A stretch of DNA of 35,514 nt from NCBI GenBank assembly GCA_025454795.1, contig JALONT010000030.1, positions 1 to 35,514 on the forward strand, written 5' to 3'. This document shows, in pieces, positions 17,685 through 25,033 of this stretch. The notes below the pieces were generated by a model. That model saw only the letters and a list, made by a program, of their open reading frames with translations, was not told the DNA's origin and ran no database searches. A program made the translations under genes and the position numbers. The DNA is from Bacteroidales bacterium. Lineage in GTDB: Bacteria; Bacteroidota; Bacteroidia; Bacteroidales; VadinHA17. Positions within the stretch are counted from its first letter, which is position 1; the number at the start of each line of letters is the position of its first letter.

Positions 17685-17716
17685 CTTCAAAAAAGAAAGT
17701 TACTATATTTTAAAAA

Positions 17717-17983
17717 GTAACTAATAGATCAACACTTTGTTCTATTAAGAAACCAACGCATCGTTGTGAACCCTAGTAAAAACCATTGTCAAAGACTTGT
17801 ATCTATCAATGAATCACTGGAACAGTTTCTTAGGCAATACATATACTATCAAAATAAGATACCAATATACGGCACTGCACATTTATAACCACATAGACTG
17901 ATACCACCCACCGGCGAAAAACGCTACCACCTTTAATAATACCGATAAAACGTTAATCTTTCGTTCCCTGGAAGATTACGAAA
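17717..17983. other. intergenic stretch, nothing assigned
   Basis: Between the tandem repeats and the Cys-rich ORF no gene, RNA or terminator could be supported. A plus-strand reading of about 60 codons (containing IDQHFVLLRNQR) is open here but lacks a start and a family match beyond that stretch. Confidence 0.35.
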
Positions 17984-18388
17984 ATGATATCCACATTTAC
18001 CTGCCTGCATTGTTGTTACACATATCCATCCCATCCCTGTGTAAAAGATCAAAAATATTGTAATGTTAAAGAATGCCGTAAAGCAAGTAGACGCGCCTGG
18101 AAGAAGAAAAATCGCGCTACAAATAAATCCTATCGGCAGCAGTGTCTGAATCATCAGAAGAAGTGGCGTGAGCATCGTCCGGCCCATCAATACCAGAGAG
18201 AATACTGCGAGAGTCGTCCCGATTATGAAAGGCGCAATCGTGAGGTCGCTTCTGAGATCAGGATGGTCACACTTACAAGTAGCCATGCGCGAGCACTGAT
18301 ACGGTTGCCGCGCGGCAACCAGTTGAAAGTTGCCCGTGTCATTACCACTTTTGGTCTTAGCAGCCCCCTTGTTCACATACCAGATTAA
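17984..18388 (+). CDS. small Cys-rich, basic protein (putative zinc-binding), function unknown
   Basis: A 134-residue ORF, convergent with the S51 peptidase gene. The N-terminus has CLHC, then VKDQKYCNVKECRKASRRAW, a CxxC...CxxxxC arrangement that could bind zinc. A strongly basic repeat-like region follows with WREHRPAHQYQREYCESRPD. I recognise this pattern (CPHC, then RVKxQxYCxxxxCQxARxxxW, YRxxxPxYxxxNRE) from uncharacterised small proteins in several phyla, often near mobile DNA; I cannot name a function. The homologous part seems to end at RRNRE, and the last 45 residues look unrelated, so a frameshift or truncation is possible. It appears more GC-rich than its surroundings and contains an 18-bp perfect palindrome. 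Confidence 0.5.
   Translation: MISTFTCLHCCYTYPSHPCVKDQKYCNVKECRKASRRAWKKKNRATNKSYRQQCLNHQKKWREHRPAHQYQREYCESRPDYERRNREVASEIRMVTLTSSHARALIRLPRGNQLKVARVITTFGLSSPLVHIPD
18303..18320. repeat. 18-bp GC-rich perfect palindrome
   Basis: GGTTGCCGCGCGGCAACC is its own reverse complement and lies inside the Cys-rich ORF. It is the most GC-rich palindrome noticed in this AT-rich window. There is no following T-run, so it is not an obvious terminator. Confidence 0.6.
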
Positions 18389-18473
18389 TCCTGATTCAAA
18401 AAATTTAATTTGGATATTTAAGTAACATTTTTATTCACTAAAAAATGATAACATGCTTCTCCTGATGAGTTCC

Positions 18474-19250
18474 TTAGAGTTCCGCCAACGGAATTATATC
18501 TCCATCCTCAAAGGCATCAATTTTTATTTCACCTTCTATCACTTCAACACGCAAAACATACGAATTTCCAACAATTTTGTACTCGTTACCGCAAACAACG
18601 ATAGCAGTCCCCTCATCAATACCGTACCCTATCAGTTCTGGATGAATTCGAACAGCAGCGATAAGCCTGGAAATTCGATTTCTTTTTAGAAAGTGTTGAT
18701 CTATGATAGCACCAGGTAGCAACTCCAGTCCGGTCGAGATTTTTGGCTCATTACCTCCTCCTCCTATCATAACCCTAGACTGTATTGCTGCCCCAGCCGA
18801 GCTTCCGCCAATAACTCCACCGCGTTGCAGTAGTTGATACAATTCCGTTTCTACGGGTGTGCCAATATAGGCGTCGGCAATTTTGTTTTGTGAACCCCCG
18901 CTGAACCAAACTGCCGTTGCTGTTCTTAATGGCTCTGAGAACTCGGTAGTTGATGCGACTTCCCGGTCGTTCGTGTGCAGAACAGTAATGTTAAGGAATC
19001 CGCGAGAATGCCAATTATCCTGGATTTCTTCAACATCCATTTCATCACCAGAAGCGGTTGGAATTACTACAAGCTTTGCAACTGGCCCTGTTAATTTAAG
19101 AAATTCCTTGAACATTGAATCGGGCAAAGCACCCCCGCCAATAAATAATTTTGGTGCAGACTTAACATCCTGACCACTCGCCGTTGAGTTAAACGCTGGA
19201 CTAACAATTAATGTCAGGACCATCAATAATACTGATAGAACTTTTCCCAT
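18474..19250 (-). CDS. secreted cyanophycinase-like peptidase, family S51
   Basis: A 258-residue protein with a signal peptide ending near STASGQ (residues 23-27), so exported. It has the class I glutamine-amidotransferase-like fold of family S51: IGGGALP at 37-43, the WFSGGSQNK segment, the nucleophile elbow GGSSAGAA with Ser151, DQHF with His186, and GYGIDEGTAIVV with Glu213. S51 covers cyanophycinases, which cleave beta-Asp-Arg bonds, and PepE alpha-aspartyl dipeptidases; the DQHF and DEGTA blocks favour the cyanophycinase side. It is last in the leftward peptide/amino-acid run, 182 bp after an M14 peptidase. It may free aspartyl or isopeptide-linked amino acids outside the cytoplasm; its true substrate is not known. 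Confidence 0.82.
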   Translation of the reverse strand: MGKVLSVLLMVLTLIVSPAFNSTASGQDVKSAPKLFIGGGALPDSMFKEFLKLTGPVAKLVVIPTASGDEMDVEEIQDNWHSRGFLNITVLHTNDREVASTTEFSEPLRTATAVWFSGGSQNKIADAYIGTPVETELYQLLQRGGVIGGSSAGAAIQSRVMIGGGGNEPKISTGLELLPGAIIDQHFLKRNRISRLIAAVRIHPELIGYGIDEGTAIVVCGNEYKIVGNSYVLRVEVIEGEIKIDAFEDGDIIPLAEL

Positions 19251-19324
19251 TTTATTAGTTTTTTGTTATAAATTTATTAACCCCTTTTTTCGACCCAAAA
19301 TATCTTTTGGGATCGTGTATCCTG

Positions 19325-19360
19325 GTGGCTCAGTTTACTCAGGAATGAGTGGCTCAGTTT
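19325..19360. repeat. pair of GTGGCTCAGTTT repeats, possible IS21-type end relic
   Basis: GTGGCTCAGTTT occurs at 19325-19336 and 19349-19360, 24 bp apart. Spaced short repeats of this kind are typical of the ends of IS21-family elements, where IstA binds. No istA or istB sequence is nearby, so this would be a solitary end. It lies in the 182-bp gap between the M14 and S51 genes. Confidence 0.35.
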
Positions 19361-19432
19361 GATCAAGATTATTCACCTATTTATTATTATTATACGTCGT
19401 CAAACTAATTTGGACTTTTTCTTAAATAGTAT

Positions 19433-20962
19433 TTAGTTTATGAATGATACTATTCTTTCAATAGGATACATTTTACCTTCCTGCAAGTATTGTGCAAAGC
19501 GGTATTGCAATCCGCTATTGAGGGAAACAAAACCCCATGATGACTGAGGTTCAAGCAAAAGAGGAATTAATTTCAGTGCGGGTTGTTTCGTTTTCACTAC
19601 GATACAGTTTTCAGGAACTTCTGCAACTTTTCTAATCACTTTTACATCAACAAATTCAACTGTTTTGTCTTCTTCGATCATTTTTGATACATGGTTGATA
19701 AAGTACTGCTCTATTTCAGCCTTACGAACTTTACTGGTTTTTTCAAACTCAATTTGATGTCTTTGAAGCAACTCAATCAGCTTGGTTTCATCAGCACTAA
19801 AAACATAAGCTTCGGGTAGAGTAACACTTTGAATCGTTTTAACCAATGCATAAAAGTTCTTGAATTGCTTAACCTCATGATGCCAGTTATTCAGGTTGAA
19901 GACCGGATAGTTAATGACCGGATTCTTTTCATCTTTAAAATAATCCATTCTGATACCAATTTCACTTCCAACATAATTTTCGGTAAGAAGTTTCTTGCGT
20001 GCTGTTTTAACAATAGACATCATTTCAGTATTGTTTTCAGCAACCGTTTCTAAAAATGAAAGGAAGGCAACCTGTTGACTATAAGTACGACGTTCGATGT
20101 TTGTAATTAAATCTCCGTATCTTTTGCCCTCTATTATAAATGATAATGTATTATAAATTCCAAAACTTTGGCGGCCATCATTAATATTGATAGTGCTATA
20201 TCTGATTCTATTATTCTCAAAGGGTGATCCTACAACATATTCATGAAATCTTACACCTGCATTAATAACTTTTTTACCGAAGTCAGGGATAAAAATATTA
20301 CTTGAGAATTCCCTGATATTCTCGTCAATATTTAAGTTTGAATTCCCACCTAACATTTCCTCGGCATCTTTTATTATACCTTGGCTAACCCAGTCTTTTG
20401 TAATAGCATTAAATTCATGTATATCAAGGGTAATTTCGGGTTTCCACTTTTGAAATAGCTGATGAACAGCTTGTGTTTCCGGTTCACTTAGTATTACATA
20501 ATTTCGGTTTAAATCCACATCATTGGCATTTTGCCTTTGTCCCAATTCTCCACCATCAATATTCACCGATGGAACAAGGGCAATATCCATTTTGGAGAGC
20601 AAATTAGGTTTTTCGTTGATGAGTTGCCGTGCAACAATAAGTGCGGCTTCTTTTCCAGAAGGTTCGTTGCCATGTTGTTGACAAATAACCATAACCAAGG
20701 GTTTGGTATCTCTTTGATTACCAAAATCATTTTCGGAGAAATACAAGATTGGGATTTTTTTCCCGCTAGCTGCCGATCCGATATAATCCATCTTTACCTG
20801 ATTACTTGTTTGCACCAATTCTTGCAAATAATTAATCATCTCCTGGTAAGAAGTAAGTTTTGTAAAATTTGATTTTTCTAAATCGGTTTTTAAATTGCTT
20901 TGCGCCACTAACGATAAATTCAAAATCATCAAACAGATTGGCACTAAATTGATTTTTTTCAT
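19433..20962 (-). CDS. secreted M14 family zinc carboxypeptidase
   Basis: A 509-residue exported protein (signal peptide to about LVAQ, residue 21). M14 blocks: CQQHGNEPSG with zinc-binding His and Glu, VNIDGGELGQRQNANDVDLN then RNY with the substrate-binding Arg, DIHEFNA with the third zinc ligand, and FIIEGK with the catalytic Glu. The C-terminal part from about 380 (LPEAYVFSADETKLIELLQR) aligns with the end of the 806-residue M14 protein encoded at 9553-11973, so the two are paralogues; this one has no LamG-like insertion. It lies between an aspartate aminotransferase and an S51 peptidase on one strand. It likely supplies amino acids from peptides to the downstream catabolic enzymes. Confidence 0.87.
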   Translation of the reverse strand: MKKINLVPICLMILNLSLVAQSNLKTDLEKSNFTKLTSYQEMINYLQELVQTSNQVKMDYIGSAASGKKIPILYFSENDFGNQRDTKPLVMVICQQHGNEPSGKEAALIVARQLINEKPNLLSKMDIALVPSVNIDGGELGQRQNANDVDLNRNYVILSEPETQAVHQLFQKWKPEITLDIHEFNAITKDWVSQGIIKDAEEMLGGNSNLNIDENIREFSSNIFIPDFGKKVINAGVRFHEYVVGSPFENNRIRYSTININDGRQSFGIYNTLSFIIEGKRYGDLITNIERRTYSQQVAFLSFLETVAENNTEMMSIVKTARKKLLTENYVGSEIGIRMDYFKDEKNPVINYPVFNLNNWHHEVKQFKNFYALVKTIQSVTLPEAYVFSADETKLIELLQRHQIEFEKTSKVRKAEIEQYFINHVSKMIEEDKTVEFVDVKVIRKVAEVPENCIVVKTKQPALKLIPLLLEPQSSWGFVSLNSGLQYRFAQYLQEGKMYPIERIVSFIN

Positions 20963-21084
20963 AAGATTAATTTATGATATATATTGAAATAAAATAATTT
21001 TAAGCAACAGATATTAATGATTGAAGCACACATGCAAAAGGAGTTTTTGTTTTTTTATATTCACAAGATGACTGATAGAATCAA

Positions 21085-22278
21085 TTACCTCAGCTTTGCA
21101 AGTGACTCTTTCATCCTACGGCAAGCCTCAATCAGTTCTTCATCGGATACAGAATAAGAAATCCGGATGCAGTCAGGTGCTCCGAATGCTTCGCCACCCA
21201 CAACTGCAACATGAGCATCCCCTAGAATATACAAGGTAAGGTCAGTTGAATCCTTTATTAAAGCATCTCCTTTTCTTTTACCAAAGAAATAACTTGCCTC
21301 CATAAATACATAGAATGCTCCCTGCGGAACAATGACCTTGAATCCTTTGATATCAGAAAGCAAGCTGCAGACCAAATCCCTTCTCTTCAGGTAGGCTGCT
21401 TTCATTTTTTCCTTTGAGTCAGACTTTGATGTAATTGCAGCAAGGGCAGCTCTCTGTGCAATGGATGAAACTCCCGATGTAAACTGACCCTGGAGTTTGT
21501 TTACGGCTTTCGCCAGCCATAACGGGGCTCCGATATATCCTATTCTCCAGCCTGTCATAGCATATCCCTTCGATACACCGTTTACTGTGATGACTCTGTC
21601 AAATATAAAATCAAATGAAGCCATACTGACGTGTTTCCCTGAAAAGGTGATATGCTCATATATTTCATCAGATATTACAAAAACACCTTCGTACTTTTCA
21701 ACTACTCTTGCAATAGCTTCCATCTCATCCCTTGTATAAACCATTCCGGTTGGATTTGATGGTGAGTTAAACAGGATCGCCCTCGTTTTTGATGTAATAG
21801 CACTTTCCAACTGATCAGGAGTAACCTTGAAATCATTCTCAATCGTAGTCTTCAATACGACCGGCTTTCCTTCAGCAAATATTACCTGGTCATAATAGCT
21901 AACCCAGTAGGGAGCCAGGATAATAACTTCATCGCCAGGGTTGATTATACTTAGAATCACATTGATAAGTGAGTGTTTCCCGCCGGCTGATACAACTATC
22001 TGATCAGGAGAATATTCCAGGCCATTCTCATTTTTAAACTTTTCTGAGATGGCTTTTCTCAGATCAAGGTATCCGGGAACAGGTGGATAGAATGAGTAGT
22101 TGTCATCAATTGCTCTCTTGGCTGCTTCCTTTATGTCGTCAGGAGTATTAAAGTCGGGCTCTCCTGTACAAAGGCTAATTACATCAATCCCGGCAGCCTT
22201 CAGATCGCGGCTCTTCTGAGCCATTTCTAGAGTTTGCGAGACAGAAATTGATTTAATTCGGTCTGATAAATATTCCAT
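21085..22278 (-). CDS. aspartate aminotransferase family (class I, PLP)
   Basis: A 397-residue cytoplasmic fold-type I aminotransferase of the Ib aspartate aminotransferase type, full length. Visible blocks: LCTGEPDFNTPD at 36-47, SPSNPTG with the PLP-contacting Asn175, SDEIYEH, and NGVSKGYAMTGWRIGY with the Schiff-base Lys237; RISYS near the C-terminus holds the carboxylate-binding Arg. The family transfers the amino group of aspartate (and relatives) to 2-oxoglutarate. In mammals, aspartate aminotransferase also converts 4-hydroxyglutamate to 4-hydroxy-2-oxoglutarate, the substrate of an aldolase like the one encoded at 25034-25930, so a role in that route is attractive. Gap to the transporter upstream is 110 bp, same strand. 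Confidence 0.88.
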   Translation of the reverse strand: MEYLSDRIKSISVSQTLEMAQKSRDLKAAGIDVISLCTGEPDFNTPDDIKEAAKRAIDDNYSFYPPVPGYLDLRKAISEKFKNENGLEYSPDQIVVSAGGKHSLINVILSIINPGDEVIILAPYWVSYYDQVIFAEGKPVVLKTTIENDFKVTPDQLESAITSKTRAILFNSPSNPTGMVYTRDEMEAIARVVEKYEGVFVISDEIYEHITFSGKHVSMASFDFIFDRVITVNGVSKGYAMTGWRIGYIGAPLWLAKAVNKLQGQFTSGVSSIAQRAALAAITSKSDSKEKMKAAYLKRRDLVCSLLSDIKGFKVIVPQGAFYVFMEASYFFGKRKGDALIKDSTDLTLYILGDAHVAVVGGEAFGAPDCIRISYSVSDEELIEACRRMKESLAKLR

Positions 22279-22388
22279 GGTTTATAATATTTTAATAATA
22301 ATAAATGAACTGCTGCCATTGCCATAATTGAAGCTATTCTTTTCACCATATTTAATTGTTGAATCCATTTTCCCTCTGTTTCTTAATA

Positions 22389-23618
22389 TTATCCCTTTAC
22401 ACCTGAAAAAACATCCCTGTCCATATCATTTAAGCGGGAACTGATAACTGCTGTTCCAACTAAATCGCCAGTCACATTGCAAGTCGTGTGTGCAATATCA
22501 ATCAGAGGCCAAATAGCTGCCAGTACTGGAACCAATGTTAAGGGAAGGTTCATTGTCTGAAGCAAAATGGTTGCCATTACAATTCCGGCACCTTTTATAC
22601 CGGCTGTTCCGATAGAAAGAACCAGCCCAAGAAAAATGAACTGAAGAATGTTGGATGATGTAATTGGCATGTTATAAAGATTCGCAGCAAACACAGCAAT
22701 AATACCTATCGCTGCAGCCATACCGTTCATATTTACAGTTGCACCCAATGGAAGTGTGAAACCATATATTTTTTCGGATGCCCCTAAATTGCTATGTGCA
22801 ACTCTCATCGCTTCCGGCAGGGTTGCGCTACTTGATGTAGTGCTTGCTGCGACAAGCATTGCAGGGGAGATATTCCTGTAAAAACGCATTACGCTAAGTT
22901 TTCCCCATTTTTTAATCACAATTGGGTAAACAATAGCCAAAATAATAATGATTGCTGTTGTATCGGCTAAAATGAACAGCCCCACTTCGGATAGAATTTT
23001 GGTGACCAAGGTTCCTACCATATTTGCAATTAGTGCAAGAATACCATAAGGTGAGGCTTTCATGACGAATTCAGTTATTTTAATCATTAAATCCGCACCC
23101 TCGTTTATTAGTGTTACCAGGTTCTTTGCTCTTTTCTCCAGAGCCAGTATGCCAATACCAACAATTATTGAAAAAAAGATAATCTGCAGCATGTTTGTGG
23201 TTACCATAGCTTCTATGGGATTAATGGGTATCCATTCCACAATGCTTTCAACAAAATTATAATGGCTGGGTTCGATTTCAACACCAGAGCTTAGGAGGCC
23301 CTGTGCATTCTTCCCCGGCATAAAAATAAGGGCGATAACCACTCCTATTACTGCTGAAACAAGAGATGAGGCAGCATAATAGAAAATTGTCATTCCCCCA
23401 ACCGAGCGAAGGGAACGCAAACTTTCCATTTTTGTCATTCCGCTTATTAATGTAAAAAAAGTTAATGGAACAATGAGCATTTTCAGCAACCTTATAAACA
23501 TATCACCGATAGGTTTTAAAAGGGTTGCTTTTGGTCCCAGGATAAACCCAAGTCCCACGCCAATAATAATGCAGATAAAAATTTGAATGTGAAGCTGCTG
23601 CCTAAACCACCATTTCAT
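22389..23618 (-). CDS. DAACS-family cation symporter (GltP/SLC1-like)
   Basis: A 409-residue inner-membrane protein of the dicarboxylate/amino acid:cation symporter family, full length, with eight hydrophobic segments and two re-entrant loops expected. Family blocks: the Ser-rich hairpin ASTTSSSATLP at 258-268, NMNGMAA at 296-302, and DIAHTTCNVTGD at 374-385. By alignment with GltPh (DMGRTMVNVTGD), the Arg that binds the substrate's side-chain carboxylate is His377 here, and the sodium-site Asp of NMDGT is Asn298. Substrate is therefore unlikely to be plain glutamate, aspartate or C4-dicarboxylate. Its place between two aminotransferase genes suggests import of the amino acid they degrade. 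It lies 110 bp from each neighbour on the same strand. Confidence 0.9.
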   Translation of the reverse strand: MKWWFRQQLHIQIFICIIIGVGLGFILGPKATLLKPIGDMFIRLLKMLIVPLTFFTLISGMTKMESLRSLRSVGGMTIFYYAASSLVSAVIGVVIALIFMPGKNAQGLLSSGVEIEPSHYNFVESIVEWIPINPIEAMVTTNMLQIIFFSIIVGIGILALEKRAKNLVTLINEGADLMIKITEFVMKASPYGILALIANMVGTLVTKILSEVGLFILADTTAIIIILAIVYPIVIKKWGKLSVMRFYRNISPAMLVAASTTSSSATLPEAMRVAHSNLGASEKIYGFTLPLGATVNMNGMAAAIGIIAVFAANLYNMPITSSNILQFIFLGLVLSIGTAGIKGAGIVMATILLQTMNLPLTLVPVLAAIWPLIDIAHTTCNVTGDLVGTAVISSRLNDMDRDVFSGVKG

Positions 23619-23728
23619 AATAAGTACTACTACCTTAAATTATTATATTTCTCCTCCGAATCAATTATACGCAGTAATTACCACATGAAACATTTGATTT
23701 TCGAAAAAAATATTTCTGTATTCAAAAA

Positions 23729-24895
23729 CTACTGATTAAGAATTTCCTGGGCAGCAACTAAGCCAATACCCGGTTTGATTTTATATCCACATGATAATAA
23801 GGCTGATTCTATTGCTGCAACTGACCCTAATATATCGCTCTGGTTTACAGATCCCATATGTCCAATTCTGAAATACTTGGTTTTAATGTCAGGTAATAAA
23901 CCTCCTGCCATAATAATTCCGGCCTTTGTGATTTCCGGCAGCAAGCTTCCTCCCTCAACTCCCTCAGGATAATAGGGTGCTGATAATGTATTAGCTGCAA
24001 CTTCTTCACTTACAGGAATCATTTTTAGTCCCATGGCACTGATTGCTGAACGAAATGCTTTTGCAATCTTCCGATGTCTTTGAAATCTGTTTTCCATACC
24101 TTCTTTAAGAATAATTTTTAAGCTGGTTTCAAGTGCGACAACCAGATTTACTGCCGGAGTTCCAAAATACGATGGTTTCCGTGCCTCATACGCTTCCATA
24201 ACCGGCAGCCAATTCCCCCAGTCGGCATAATAATTCCCAACAGGAGTTTTCCTGTTTTTCCACGCTTCAATCGCATTTTGGGAGGCTACCAACAGAGCAA
24301 GCCCCGGAGGAACGCCAATCGCTTTTTGTGAGGCGGTTAGAACAATATCAATTCCCCATTCATCCTGACGGATCTCTTCGCCGGCTACAGAGCAAACTCC
24401 ATCCAAAATAGTTAATACCTTATATTTCTTACCTAATTCACCAAATGGTTTGGGGTCATTCAGAACAGCTGTGGAAGTATCAACGTGGGTAAAGGTAAGT
24501 AGTTTATAGCTCTTCGATTTAAGCTTCTCTTCTACCTTGTCTACAGGAACAACTTCTCCTAGCGGCGCTTTCAAAATATCTACATTTGCACCATATCTTT
24601 TTAGTAGCTCAGCATACCTTTCTCCGAAGTATCCAGTTGAAATGACCAGGGCATTATCTCCAGCTTCAATTAAATTTGAACCAGCCAAATCCATTGCCAA
24701 TGTTCCAGTGCCGGCAATAATAAATGGTTGTCCTGAAGGAGATTGCCAGACTTTCCTCATTAATTCCAGGGAATTTCCAAATGAATCTATAAAATCCGGT
24801 GCAACATGACTTGTTGTTGGAATACTCATTGCCAACATTACTTCAGGTTCAAATTCTATCGGCCCTGGAATCATCAATAATTTTCTTGCTTTCAT
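23729..24895 (-). CDS. alanine-glyoxylate aminotransferase (class V, PLP)
   Basis: A 388-residue class V aminotransferase. PGPIEFEPEV at 10-19, TSHVAPDF at 28-35, GTGTLAMDLAGSNLIEAGD, THVDTSTAV at 136-144, LDGVCSVAGEE and ASQKAIGVPPG (Schiff-base Lys191) match eukaryotic and fungal AGX1-type alanine-glyoxylate aminotransferases, as does KTPVGNYYADWGNWLPVM. These convert glyoxylate plus alanine to glycine plus pyruvate; some relatives use serine as donor. It sits directly downstream of the 4-hydroxy-2-oxoglutarate aldolase-like gene, whose product would be glyoxylate, so the neighbours fit a detoxifying handover. Serine-glyoxylate or serine-pyruvate activity cannot be excluded from sequence. 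Confidence 0.85.
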   Translation of the reverse strand: MKARKLLMIPGPIEFEPEVMLAMSIPTTSHVAPDFIDSFGNSLELMRKVWQSPSGQPFIIAGTGTLAMDLAGSNLIEAGDNALVISTGYFGERYAELLKRYGANVDILKAPLGEVVPVDKVEEKLKSKSYKLLTFTHVDTSTAVLNDPKPFGELGKKYKVLTILDGVCSVAGEEIRQDEWGIDIVLTASQKAIGVPPGLALLVASQNAIEAWKNRKTPVGNYYADWGNWLPVMEAYEARKPSYFGTPAVNLVVALETSLKIILKEGMENRFQRHRKIAKAFRSAISAMGLKMIPVSEEVAANTLSAPYYPEGVEGGSLLPEITKAGIIMAGGLLPDIKTKYFRIGHMGSVNQSDILGSVAAIESALLSCGYKIKPGIGLVAAQEILNQ

Positions 24896-25033
24896 TCTGT
24901 TAAAATTTTCTATATTGTCAATTAAACCCTTTTCTTCTAAAGGATCCTGTTTATAAATTGGTAATAAAAATGATAATAATTCAGGATACTCAAATTTTGG
25001 TTACACTAGAAAATGCAATTTTATCGGTGAAAC

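Larger units (their letters stand above)
17468..17716 (-). repeat. three tandem 83-bp repeats upstream of locus 2
   Basis: Units start at 17468, 17551 and 17634, exactly 83 bp apart, and the third ends near 17716. Each contains AATTACTGATCAA, ATTATGCTA and a TTACTRTATTTTAAA end; copies differ at scattered positions. The array begins 25 bp upstream of the lipoprotein start codon. Read on the minus strand each unit carries a promoter-like pair of boxes, so the array is three promoter copies in a row. The gene-proximal copy has both boxes intact. Confidence 0.9.

Noticed and set aside
17720-17880. Plus-strand reading IDQHFVLLRNQR as a second cyanophycinase fragment
   Set aside because: Only about ten residues resemble the S51 DQHF block; nothing before or after fits, so chance is more likely.
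17933-18376. 147-codon minus-strand ORF as a membrane protein
   Set aside because: It is the shadow of the Cys-rich ORF; the plus-strand product has family-like motifs, the minus-strand one does not.
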